From: Salvelinus alpinus | Taxonomy: Eukaryota; Chordata; Actinopteri; Salmoniformes; Salmonidae | Assembly (NCBI RefSeq): GCF_045679555.1 | Contig: NC_092099.1 | Coordinates: forward strand, 13,778,076-13,842,075 | Reading direction: 5' to 3' | DNA length: 64,000 bases | In this document: in pieces, positions 32,082-40,813 of the stretch | Numbering within the stretch: the stretch's first letter is position 1 | How the letters are laid out: the number at the start of each line of letters is the position of its first letter | Made by a program: the position numbers and the translations under genes | The notes under the pieces: generated by a model | Database searches by the model: none | The model's input: only the letters and a program-made list of their open reading frames with translations | What the model was told of the DNA's origin: nothing

Positions 32082-32234
32082 CTTGAGTGTACCCAGTGAA
32101 GGTAGCATAGCCAGTCACAGCAAACAGAGCACTGACAATCAGAGAAGAACCAACAGACGTGAGTGACACGAGACCAAGACTTGGTTCCTCCAGAGAGCCA
32201 TAGATCATAAAGCTGTTGTGATGGCTGATATAGG
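32082..32234 (-). pseudogene. slc38a11: slc38a11 exon trace (HHNSF...SLEEP)
   Basis: 153 bases with acceptor ttttgcag and donor GTAAAA, open throughout. It encodes YISHHNSFMIYGSLEEPSLG, a hydrophobic membrane segment, then GYATFTGYTQ. Human has ICHHNSFLVYSSLEEP...CGYLTFTGFTQG. Alone this exon looks functional; its neighbours on both sides are broken. Confidence 0.92.
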
Positions 32235-32389
32235 CTGCAAAACAAAAGTATATAGCAAAGTATTACAATATATCAATAGTCCAAGTTACATTTTTGTGTT
32301 GTTGTTTTGTGTGGATTTCTGCTATTATGAAACTTGATTGGCATTATCATACAATATGAAGCTGTACACACATAGGCTATATTAGAAGA
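32235..32389. other. slc38a11 intron remnant
   Basis: Short AT-rich non-coding interval between two exon traces. Confidence 0.4.
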
Positions 32390-32450
32390 GAAGTCAAAAG
32401 ACAACACCAACAGCCTAAATTGCATTCCATCTTGTAAATGCTCATGCATT
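32390..32450 (-). pseudogene. slc38a11: slc38a11 exon relic with two nonsense codons
   Basis: Reading from 32447 gives Ala, TGA, Ala-Phe-Thr-Arg-Trp-Asn-Ala-Ile, TAG (32417-32415), Ala-Val-Gly-Val, then a 2-base gap and Ser-Phe. Human has AWVFAKPNAIQAVGVMSF, so the Trp codon TGG became TGA and the Gln codon CAG became TAG. Position between the neighbouring exons is correct. Boundaries are approximate. Confidence 0.75.
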
Positions 32451-32620
32451 CAGTGTAGGGGGACTGGACACAAAGTCATTGGATTAACATTTTGTTAGCC
32501 ATTTTAACATTTTCAAATTCTAGAGGAAGTGGTTTCAATAGTCGTTTATTTGACTGAAATATAAAATAAAAATAGAATGCATTTCAGATTGATTAGTAGA
32601 ATGTGATATAGCGTGTGTGA

Positions 32621-34113
32621 GTCAGTGGCGGTTGTTGCCGTTTAAGACGAGGGAGGATGATAATTTTTTAATGAGCATGGCCTTATTTCTATTAAGTATT
32701 GGGTGACTGTAATTCATATTCCATTCACCCAACTCAATGTAATATCGATACATTTAGGCTACTACATGATACTCCAATTTTCCCTGTACCCATCATGAGG
32801 GTACTACAACATAGCCTATGAATGAAAGTTTCAACGTAGCTGCACAGATTGAGAGGATTTTGAGTAATCAAGTTGACAGACAGTGACACATTCAATATCG
32901 CCTTGCACACTCTTGCCTGCATCTAGCTGATCTAGTCTAACAGCTGCAAATGAGAGCTTCTATTGGACAAATTCAGGTATGTTTTTCCCCGTTTCATTCC
33001 GTTTGCTTTTGTTGAAGAAACATTTTTCAACAAAATCGGCAGAATTATTACACCCCTGATCACACGAGAACACAGTTCACTTTCATTACAGCCACATAAA
33101 AGCAGCATGCTCACTTTGCTCGTTGTATACTGTATATAATTCCTTCTCGCAGCTATCTATGGCTATGTGCTCTCCTCCTCTTCCCCTTTTCCCTTCACTT
33201 GTGGACTTCAATGCACAACACATCAGCTGTCTGTGACCAGGTGAAAAAACCTTTCCAAGCCCAACCTTCATATCATGACCGCTAACCGCTACACACAGCC
33301 TACATCATTGCCACGTCATAGTCAACATAGCTACTAGATCTAACACATTAGTAAACCCGCTACAATCATGCAGTACAGTGTACAGTCAGAAAGCAGTTTA
33401 GCAGTTACGCCGGCGGGCCCCGGGGGCAATCCATTAATAAAGCCAAAAGCTTACCTTGACATGGAGGACTTACAGTGTTGGATAGTCATAGACAGCTAGC
33501 TAATATGGCATCCCTCGTTGTTTGAGCAGGGTGTTTGAGTAGGCTAAACTAGCTAGCTAAGTGAAAGTTTAATTTTTTTTTATCTCTCTCTCTCTCTCAA
33601 ATTGCTCAACTATTGTCTTTCTCTCACTTTGAGTCAACTATTCACCACATTTTACGCACTGCAGTTCTAGCTATCTGTAGCTAATGCTTTCAGTACTAGT
33701 TTCATTCACTGATCCTTTGATTGGGTGGACAACATGTCAGTTCATGCTGCAAGAGTTCTGATAGGTTGGAAGACATCCTCCGGAAGTTGTCATAATTACT
33801 GTGTAAGTCTATGGAAGGGGGTGAGAACCATGAGCCCCCTAAGTTTTGTATTGAAGTCAATGTACCCAGAAGAGGACACAAGCTAGCTGTCCTCTGGCTA
33901 CACCATGGTGCTACCCTACAGAGTGCTGCTGAGGCTACTGTAGACCTTCATTGCAAAACAGTGTGTTTTAATCAATTATTTGGTAAAGGCGATATATTTA
34001 GTATGGTTCTATCTAAAAAGGATAACTTTTTAAATGTTTCACTATTTACATTTTTATGAAATTCACTGAGGATGGTCCTCCCCTTCCTCCTTTGAGGAGC
34101 CTCCACTGGTGTG
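32621..34113. mobile_element. Probable TIR element, about 1.5 kb, non-coding
   Basis: The left end (gtcagtggcggttgttgccg) and the inverted right end (caccagtggaggctcctcaa) resemble each other, and both are followed inwards by a gagga/ggagg-rich stretch. The interior has TAGCTAGC-rich text and no ORF. The superfamily is uncertain. Confidence 0.45.
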
Positions 34114-34146
34114 AGGGAATAGATTTTGACAGTGTTATTATATACA

Positions 34147-34534
34147 TGTCACGTTCGTCGTATGGAGGAAGAGAGGAGGACCAAGGCGCAGCGTGATAGT
34201 AATACATTCTTCTATTTATTATAACGAAACGAAGAACACTTGACAAACTATACAAAAAACAACAAAACGAACGTGAAGCTATATACGAAAAGTGCAGACA
34301 CAGGCAACTTACATATAGACAATAACCCACGAAATACCCAACGGAATATGGCTGCCTAAATATGGTTCCCAATCAGAGACAACGATAAACAGCTGCCTCT
34401 AATTGAGAACCAATCCAGGCAACCATAGACATACAAACACCTTGACAAGACAAAACACATACATCCCCCATGTCACACCCTGACCTAACCAAAATAATAA
34501 AGAAAACAAAGATAACTAAGGTCAGGGCGTGACA
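34147..34534. mobile_element. Solo LTR, TGTCACG family
   Basis: Begins TGTCACG and ends CGTGACA with a 5-base target duplication ATACA on each side (34142-34146 and 34535-34539). 388 bases. TG...CA ends and a 5-base duplication mark an LTR. The same family occurs at 35612-36013 and 60382-60751. The right-hand duplication overlaps the splice donor of the slc38a11 exon at 34539. Confidence 0.85.
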
Positions 34535-34538
34535 ATAC

Positions 34539-34618
34539 ATCTGTGGTCCTAGGGTAGCTGTTCTGGTGATTACAGTGATAAGGATCAAAACAGTCAACAC
34601 CATGGACAGTAAGGACAC
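34539..34618 (-). pseudogene. slc38a11: slc38a11 exon trace with lost splice acceptor
   Basis: It encodes VSLLSMVLTVLILITVITRT then ATLGPQ; human has VSLISTGLTTLILGIVMARAISLGPH. The two bases before GTG are TG, not AG. The nearest upstream AG would add an in-frame TGA. Donor GTATT survives, but a solo LTR was inserted 3 bases beyond it (34534). Confidence 0.85.
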
Positions 34619-34711
34619 CAAGAATCACATAGACAGGTGCTTTAGCTCAGAAATTGAAGAATGAGTCATTGACTCCTTAAATCAATGTAACAATATGTGA
34701 TTAAGTCTTAC

Positions 34712-34818
34712 ATTTCCCAGCTTTGATATATTCCGGAAAAGAGACAGAGGAAGCGTGAACAGAATGGTGGATACTGAGATGACAAAATGTCTCACTGCAA
34801 GTGCGGGGCCCGGCCCAA
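34712..34818 (-). pseudogene. slc38a11: slc38a11 exon trace (LPLSLFRNISKLG)
   Basis: 107 bases, exactly the length inferred from human phases. It encodes RHFVISVSTILFTLPLSLFR then NISKLGN; human has GRHFIIGLSTVTFTLPLSLYRNIAKLGK. Acceptor tttgcag and donor GTAAGA are intact. The first residues are a Gly/Pro-rich run unlike the human sequence. Confidence 0.9.
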
Positions 34819-35015
34819 CTGCAAATAACATTTATGAAAAATATGAATAAGCAACATACAATAACAAATGTGGCCTTAGTGTTTTGTGCTTAATTTAGCA
34901 AAACTTTGACCTATTTTTTGACTGTCACTGCATTAGCATATCAATGCACATCGCTAAGTTATGGCTTGATATTGTTCAGATATATTACATTAAAGTAAAA
35001 TGTGCCATATTATAC

Positions 35016-35079
35016 CTCCAGGTAGTCTGAAATACTTTGGTCAATGTGTCACCAGCTATGATGTTGTAGCTGATAACAG
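35016..35079 (-). pseudogene. slc38a11: slc38a11 exon trace (NIIAGDTL) with 2-base deletion
   Basis: It encodes AVISYNIIAGDTLTKVFQ; human has AMISYNIIAGDTLSKVFQ. Acceptor cttccccag and donor GTATAA are usable. Length is 64 bases where the family phases require 66, so the join to the next exon is out of frame; the loss lies in the last few codons. A Tc1 element begins 16 bases upstream of the acceptor (at 35096), within the polypyrimidine tract. Confidence 0.88.
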
Positions 35080-36169
35080 CTGGGGAAGAAACATACAGTT
35101 GAAGTCGGAAGTTTACATACATTTAGGTTGGAGTACTCCACAAGTTTCTTGTTAACAAACTATAGTTTTGGCAAGTCGGTTAAAACATCTACTTTGTGCA
35201 TGACACAAGTAATTTTTCCAACAATTGTTTACATACAGATTACTTCACTTATAATCCACTGTATCACAATTCCAGTGGGTCAGAAGTTCACATACACTAA
35301 GTTGACTGTGCCTTTAAACAGCTTGGAAAATTCCAGAAAATGATGTCATGGCTTTAGAAGCCTCTGATAGGCTAATTGACATCATTTGAGTCAATTGGAG
35401 GTGTACCTGTGGATGTATTTCAAGGCCTACCTTCGAACTCAGTGCCTCTTTGCCTGACATCATGGGAAACTCAAAAGAAATCAGCCAAGACCTAAGAAAA
35501 TAAAATGTAGACCTCCACAAGTTTGGTTCATCCTTGGGAGCAATTTCCAAACACCTGAAGGTACCACATTCATCTGTACAAAAAATAGTACGCAAATATA
35601 AACACCATGGGTGTCACGGCCGTTGTAAGGAGGAGACCAAGGTGCAGCGCGGTATGCGTACATTCTTCTTTATGTCAGAATGAACACTGAACAAACGAAC
35701 AAAATAACAAAATGAACCGTGAAGCTAATATGAGTACTGCAGACAGGCAACTAAACATAGAACAAGAACCCACAAACACCAAAGGGAAAATGGCTTCCTA
35801 AATATGATCCCCAATCAGAGACAACGATAAACAGCTGCCTCTGATTGGGAACCATATCAGGCCACCATAGACATACAAATCACCTAGACCTACAAAAACC
35901 CTAGACATACAAAAAACCCTCGACAATACAAAAACTAACGTACCCACCCTAGTCACACCCTGATCTAACCAAAATATAAAGAAAACAGAGATATCTCAGG
36001 TCAGGGCGTGACAGTACCCCCCACCAAAGGTGTGGACTCCCGGCCGCAAACCTGAACCTATAGGAGAGGGTCCGGGTGGGCATCTACCCTCGGTGGTGGC
36101 TCCGGTTCTGGACGCAGCCCCTCCTCTTTACGCTGATCCCTCCGCCTTTGTAGAACCGGACCGCGGATC

Positions 36170-36440
36170 ATCGCCGGAGGCTCTGGACTGTGGATCCGTC
36201 GCCAGAAGCCACGGACTGGGACCGTCGCCGGAGACCCCGGACTGGGGACCGTCGCCGGAGGCCCCGGACTGGGGATCATCGCCGGAGGCTCCGGACTGTG
36301 GCCCGTCGTTGGAGGCTCCGGACTGTGAAACGTCGCTGGAAGCTCCGGACTGGGTACTGTCACCGGAAGCTCTGGACTGGGTACTGTCGCCGGAAGCTAT
36401 GGACTGGGAACGGTCGCCGGAAGCTCTGGACTGTGGAAGC
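36170..36440. repeat. 27-base minisatellite, about 10 copies
   Basis: The unit is close to gtcgccggaggccccggact plus ggggatc, 27 bases = 9 codons. On the plus strand it reads SPEAPDWGP-type repeats, on the minus strand SPEPPATVP-type repeats, which is why ORFs exist both ways. Confidence 0.85.
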
Positions 36441-36460
36441 GCACTGGACGCCTGATGCAT

Positions 36461-37645
36461 GGTGCCGGAACTGGTGGTACCGGGCTGAGGACATGCACCT
36501 CAGAGCGAGTGCGGGGAAGAGGCACAGCCGTACTGGACTGTGGAAGCGCACTGGAGGCCTGATGCATGGTGCCGGAACTGGTGGTACCGGGCTGAGGACA
36601 CGCACCTCAGGGCGAGTGCGGGGAAGAGGCACAGGCCGTACTAGACTGTGGAAGCGCACTGCAGACCTGATGCGTGGTGCCGGAACTGGTGGTACCGGGC
36701 TGATGACACGCACCTCAGGGCGAGTGCGGGGAAGAGGCACAGGCCGTACTGGACTGTGGAATCGCACTGGAGGCCTGATGCGTGGTGCCCGGAACTGGTG
36801 GTACCGGGCTGAGGATACGCACCTCAGGGCGAGTGCAGGGAAGAGGCACATGCCGTACTGGACTGTGGAATCACACTGGAGGCCTGATGCGTGGTGCCGG
36901 AACTGGTGGTACCGGGCTGAGGACACGCACCTCAGGGCGAGTGCGGGGAAGAGGCAGAGGCCGTACTGGACTGTGGAATCGCACTGGAGGCCTGATGCGT
37001 GGTGCCGGAACTGGTGGTACCGGGCTGAGGACACGCACCTCAGGGCGAGTGCGGGGAAGAGGCACAGGCCGTACTGGACTGTGGAAGCGCACTGGAGGCC
37101 TGATGCGTGGTGCCGGAACCGGTGGTACCGGGCTGATGACACGCATCTCAGGGCGAGTGCAGAGAGGAGGCCCAGGACGTACTGGACTGTGGAATCGCAC
37201 TGGAGGCCTGATGCGTGGTGCCGGAACTGGTGGTACCGGGCTGAGGACACGCACCTCAGGGCGAGTGCGGAGAGGAGGCCCAGGACGTACTGGACTGTGG
37301 AAGCGCACTGGAGGTCTGATGCATGGTGCCAGCACTGGTGGTACCGTGCTGGGGACACGCACCTCAGGGCGAGCACGGAGAGGAGGCACAGGACGTACTG
37401 GACTGTGGAATCGCACTGGAGGCCTGATGCGTGGTGCCGGAACTGGTGGTACCGGGCTGAGGACACGCACCTCAGGGCGAGTGCGGAGAGGAGGCCCAGG
37501 ACGTACTGGACTATGGAGGCGCACTGGAGGTCTGATGCATGGTGCCAGCACTGGTGGTACCGTGCTGGGGACACGCACCTCAGGGCGAGCACGGAGAGGA
37601 GGCACAGGACGTACTGGACTGTGGAGGCGCACTGGAGAACTGGAG
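36461..37645. repeat. 108-base minisatellite, 11 copies
   Basis: Units start with ggtgccggaactggtggtac or the variant ggtgccagcactggtggtac at 36461, 36568, 36676, 36784, 36893, 37001, 37109, 37217, 37325, 37433 and 37541. The period is 108 bases (36 codons); the first unit is one base short and the fourth one base long. The last four units alternate two variants, forming a 216-base higher-order repeat. Confidence 0.93.
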
Positions 37646-38051
37646 CTTAGAGCTGGCACACTGCGTCCTGGCTGGATGCTCACTTGCGCCCGGCAAGTGC
37701 GAAGAGATGGAATAGAGCGCACCGGACTATGAATGCGAACTGGAGACACCGTGCGCATCACTGCGTAACACGGTGTCTGACCAGTCACACGTTCCCCAGC
37801 ACGCCCGCTCTGCAGCGCTCGTAATGCTAGCACCTCTCTCCGGAATCTTGCGTCGAAATCCTCATCCGACTCCCTGACTGGCTCTGGTTCGCTCCTTGGC
37901 TCCGCCGACTGCTCCATGTACCGCCCCCCCCCCCCCCCCCCCAAATGAACGTACTTTGGTGCGAAAGTGCAAATCAATCCCAGAACAACAGCAAAAGACC
38001 TTGTGAAGATGCTGGAGGAAACCGGTACAAAATGATCTATATCCATAGTAA

Positions 38052-38384
<333 letters not shown>

Positions 38385-38487
38385 TAGGAACATTATGTGG
38401 ATATATTGAAGCAACATCTCAAGTCATCAGTCAGGAAGTTAAAGCTTGGTCGCAAATGGGTCTTCCAAATGGACAATGACCCCAAAC

Positions 38488-40211
38488 AACTCTCTCTCTC
38501 CAGATGAAATCTCGCGTCTTGTGACGGCAAGGCCGCCCAACAACCTGCCCGCTTGACCCTATCCCCTCCTCTCTTCTCCAGACCATTTCCGGAGACCTTC
38601 TCCCTTACCTCACCTCGCTCATCAACTCATCCTTGACCGCTGGCTACGTCCCTTCCGTCTTCAAGAGAGCGAGAGTTGCACCCCTTCTGAAAAAACCTAC
38701 ACTCGATCCCTCCGATGTCAACAACTACAGACCAGTATCCCTTCTTTCTTTTCTCTCCAAAACTCTTGAACGTGCCGTCCTTGGCCAGCTCTCCTGCTAT
38801 CTCTCTCAGAATGACCTTCTTGATCCAAATCAGTCAGGTTTCAAGACTAGTCATTCAACTGAGACTGCTCTTCTCTGTGTCACGGAGGCGCTCCGCACTG
38901 CTAAAGCTAACTCTCTCTCCTCTGCTCTCATCCTTCTAGACCTATCGGCTGCCTTTGATACTGTGAACCATCAGATCCTCCTCTCCACCCTCTCCGAGCT
39001 GGGCATCTCCGGCGCGGCCCACACTTGGATTGCGTCCTACCTGACAGGTCGCTCCTACCAGGTGGCGTGGCGAGAATCTGTCTCCGCACCACGTGCTCTC
39101 ACCACTGGTGTCCCCCAGGGCTCTGTTCTAGGCCCTCTCCTATTCTCGCTATACACCAAGTCACTTGGCTCTGTCATATCCTCACATGGTCTCTCCTATC
39201 ATTGCTATGCAGACGACACACAATTAATCTTCTCCTTTCCCCCCTCTGATAACCAGGTGGTGAATCGCATCTCTGCATGTCTGGCAGACATATCAGTGTG
39301 GATGACGGATCACCACCTCAAGCTGAACCTCGGCAAGACGGAGCTGCTCTTCCTCCCGGGGAAGGACTGCCCGTTCCATGATCTCGCCATCACGGTTGAC
39401 AACTCCATTGTGTCCTCCTCCCAGAGTGCTAAGAACCTTGGCGTGATCCTGGACAACACCCTGTCGTTCTCAACTAACATCAAGGCGGTGACCCGTTCCT
39501 GTAGGTTCATGCTCTACAACATTCGCAGAGTACGACCCTGCCTCACGCAGGAAGCGGCGCAGGTCCTAATCCAGGCACTTGTCATCTCCCGTCTGGATTA
39601 CTGCAACTCGCTGTTGGCTGGGCTCCCTGCCTGTGCCATTAAACCCCTACAACTCATCCAGAACGCCGCAGCCCGTCTGGTGTTCAACTTTCCCAAGTTC
39701 TCTCACGTCACCCCGCTCCTCCGCTCTCTCCACTGGCTTCCAGTTGAAGCTCGCATCCGCTACAAGACCATGGTGCTTGCCTACGGAGCTGTGAGGGGAA
39801 CGGCACCTCCGTACCTTCAGGCTCTGATCAGGCCCTACACCCAAACAAGGGCACTGCGTTCATCCACCTCTGGCCTGCTCGCCTCCCTACCTCTGAGGAA
39901 GTACAGTTCCCGCTCAGCCCAGTCAAAACTGTTCGCTGCTCTGGCACCCCAATGGTGGAACAAACTCCCTCACGACGCCAGGTCAGCGGAGTCAATCACC
40001 ACCTTCCGGAGACACCTGAAACCCCACCTCTTTAAGGAATACCTAGGATAGGATAAAGTAATCCTTCTAACCCCCCCCCCCCTTAAAAGAGTTAGATGCA
40101 CTATTGTAAAGTGGTTGTTCCACTGGATATCATAAGGTGAATGCACCAATTTGTAAGTCGCTCTGGATAAGAGCGTCTGCTAAATGACTTAAATGTAAAT
40201 GTAAATGTAAA
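38488..40211 (+). mobile_element. RSg-1-type LINE, 5' truncated
   Basis: Inserted in the Tc1 between gacaatgacccca and acttccaaagttgtggc. It ends with gtaagtcgctctggataaga, gcgtctgctaaatgac and three copies of aatgta. This 3' tail is shared with the HpaI SINE at 45.5 kb, and RSg-1 is the LINE known as the source of that SINE tail. A C run at 40071-40082 lies in the 3' UTR. Confidence 0.8.
38633..40051 (+). CDS. RSg-1-type reverse transcriptase, uninterrupted 472-codon frame
   Basis: The frame encodes the reverse transcriptase half of a LINE ORF2: NNYRPVSLLSFLSKTLERAV, LLDLSAAFDTVNHQILLSTL (first catalytic Asp), TGVPQGSVLGPLLFSLY, CYADDTQL (catalytic YADD), LNLGKTELLF and NLGVILD, then the usual C-terminal region ending LKPHLFKEYLG. 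The endonuclease is missing because the copy is 5' truncated, so it cannot retrotranspose alone. The Met at 38633 is only the first Met in an already open frame. An undamaged frame suggests a fairly young insertion. Confidence 0.85.
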   Translation: MTAGYVPSVFKRARVAPLLKKPTLDPSDVNNYRPVSLLSFLSKTLERAVLGQLSCYLSQNDLLDPNQSGFKTSHSTETALLCVTEALRTAKANSLSSALILLDLSAAFDTVNHQILLSTLSELGISGAAHTWIASYLTGRSYQVAWRESVSAPRALTTGVPQGSVLGPLLFSLYTKSLGSVISSHGLSYHCYADDTQLIFSFPPSDNQVVNRISACLADISVWMTDHHLKLNLGKTELLFLPGKDCPFHDLAITVDNSIVSSSQSAKNLGVILDNTLSFSTNIKAVTRSCRFMLYNIRRVRPCLTQEAAQVLIQALVISRLDYCNSLLAGLPACAIKPLQLIQNAAARLVFNFPKFSHVTPLLRSLHWLPVEARIRYKTMVLAYGAVRGTAPPYLQALIRPYTQTRALRSSTSGLLASLPLRKYSSRSAQSKLFAALAPQWWNKLPHDARSAESITTFRRHLKPHLFKEYLG

Positions 40212-40730
40212 TACTTCCAAAGTTGTGGCAAAATGGCTTAAGGACAACAAAGTCAAGGTATTGGAGTGGCCATCACAAAGCCCTGACCTCAATCCTATAG
40301 AAAATTTGTAGTCAGAACTGAAAAAGTGTGTCCGAGCAAGGAGGCCTACAAACCTGACTCAGTTACACCAGCTCTGTCAGGAGGAATGGGCCAAAATTCA
40401 CCCAACTTATTGTGGGAAGCTTGTGGAAGGCTACCCTAAACATTTGACCCAAGTTAAACAATGTATAGGCAATGCTACCAAATACTAATTGAGTGTATGT
40501 AAACTTCTGACCCACTGGGAATGTGATGAAAGAAATAAATGCTGATCTAAATAATTGTCTCTACTATTATTCTGACATTTCACATTCTTAAAATGAAGTG
40601 GTGATCCTAACTGACCTAAGACAGGGGATTTTTACTCTGATTAAATGTCAGGAATTGTGAAAAAATGAGTTTAAATGTATTTGGCTAAGGTGTATGTAAA
40701 CTTCCGACTTCAACTGTAGTTATGTTACAA

Positions 40731-40812
40731 TCCAAGTCCTCCCATACTGTACCTGTCCTCCCATACTGTACCTGTCCTCCCATACTGTACCTGTCCTCCC
40801 ATACTGTACCTG
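40731..40812. repeat. 19-base tandem repeat, about 4 copies
   Basis: The unit cctgtcctcccatactgta is repeated about four times without visible change. It fills the gap between the Tc1 right end (40716) and the LINE 5' end (about 40815). It could be host microsatellite or part of the LINE 5' end; the other LINE copy at 14.9 kb lacks it, which favours host. Confidence 0.85.
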
Positions 40813-40813
40813 A

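Larger units (their letters stand above)
36058..37917 (-). pseudogene. Proline-rich repeat protein of the LTR element, broken frame
   Basis: From the ATG at 37917 the frame begins MEQSAEPRSEPEPVRESDED, followed by an acidic/basic stretch (DARFRREVLALRALQSGRA), which resembles the start of a Gag-like protein. It then enters 36-residue repeats rich in Pro, Arg and Val (SPVRPVPPLRARPEVRV type) and, at the far end, 9-residue repeats (SPEPPATVP type). The frame is broken by a one-base insertion near 36787 and a TGA at about 36873. No enzyme motif is present; function unknown. Confidence 0.5.
35612..37942 (-). mobile_element. LTR retrotransposon fragment with one LTR and proline-rich ORF
   Basis: The LTR spans 35612-36013 (TGTCACGG...CGTGACA). 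Read on the minus strand, the internal region ends in a purine-rich tract (TTTGGTGGGGGGTAC) directly before the LTR, which makes it the 3' LTR and sets the strand. The internal sequence is a proline-rich reading frame dominated by a minisatellite, with no protease, polymerase or integrase, and it breaks off at a run of about 19 C. No second LTR. Probably a non-autonomous element truncated on insertion into the Tc1. Confidence 0.7.

Noticed and set aside
36190-37732. Long plus-strand ORFs of 486 and 316 codons rich in Trp/Arg/Gly
   Set aside because: They are products of the 108-base minisatellite, whose period is a multiple of three; equally long ORFs exist on the other strand, and the LTR orientation favours the minus strand.
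37924-37942. Run of about 19 C as a regulatory G-quadruplex-type element
   Set aside because: It marks the broken edge of the LTR element and may be an insertion or assembly product; nothing else supports a function.
40731-40812. CRISPR-like array
   Set aside because: The 19-base units are head to tail with no spacers, and the DNA is vertebrate.
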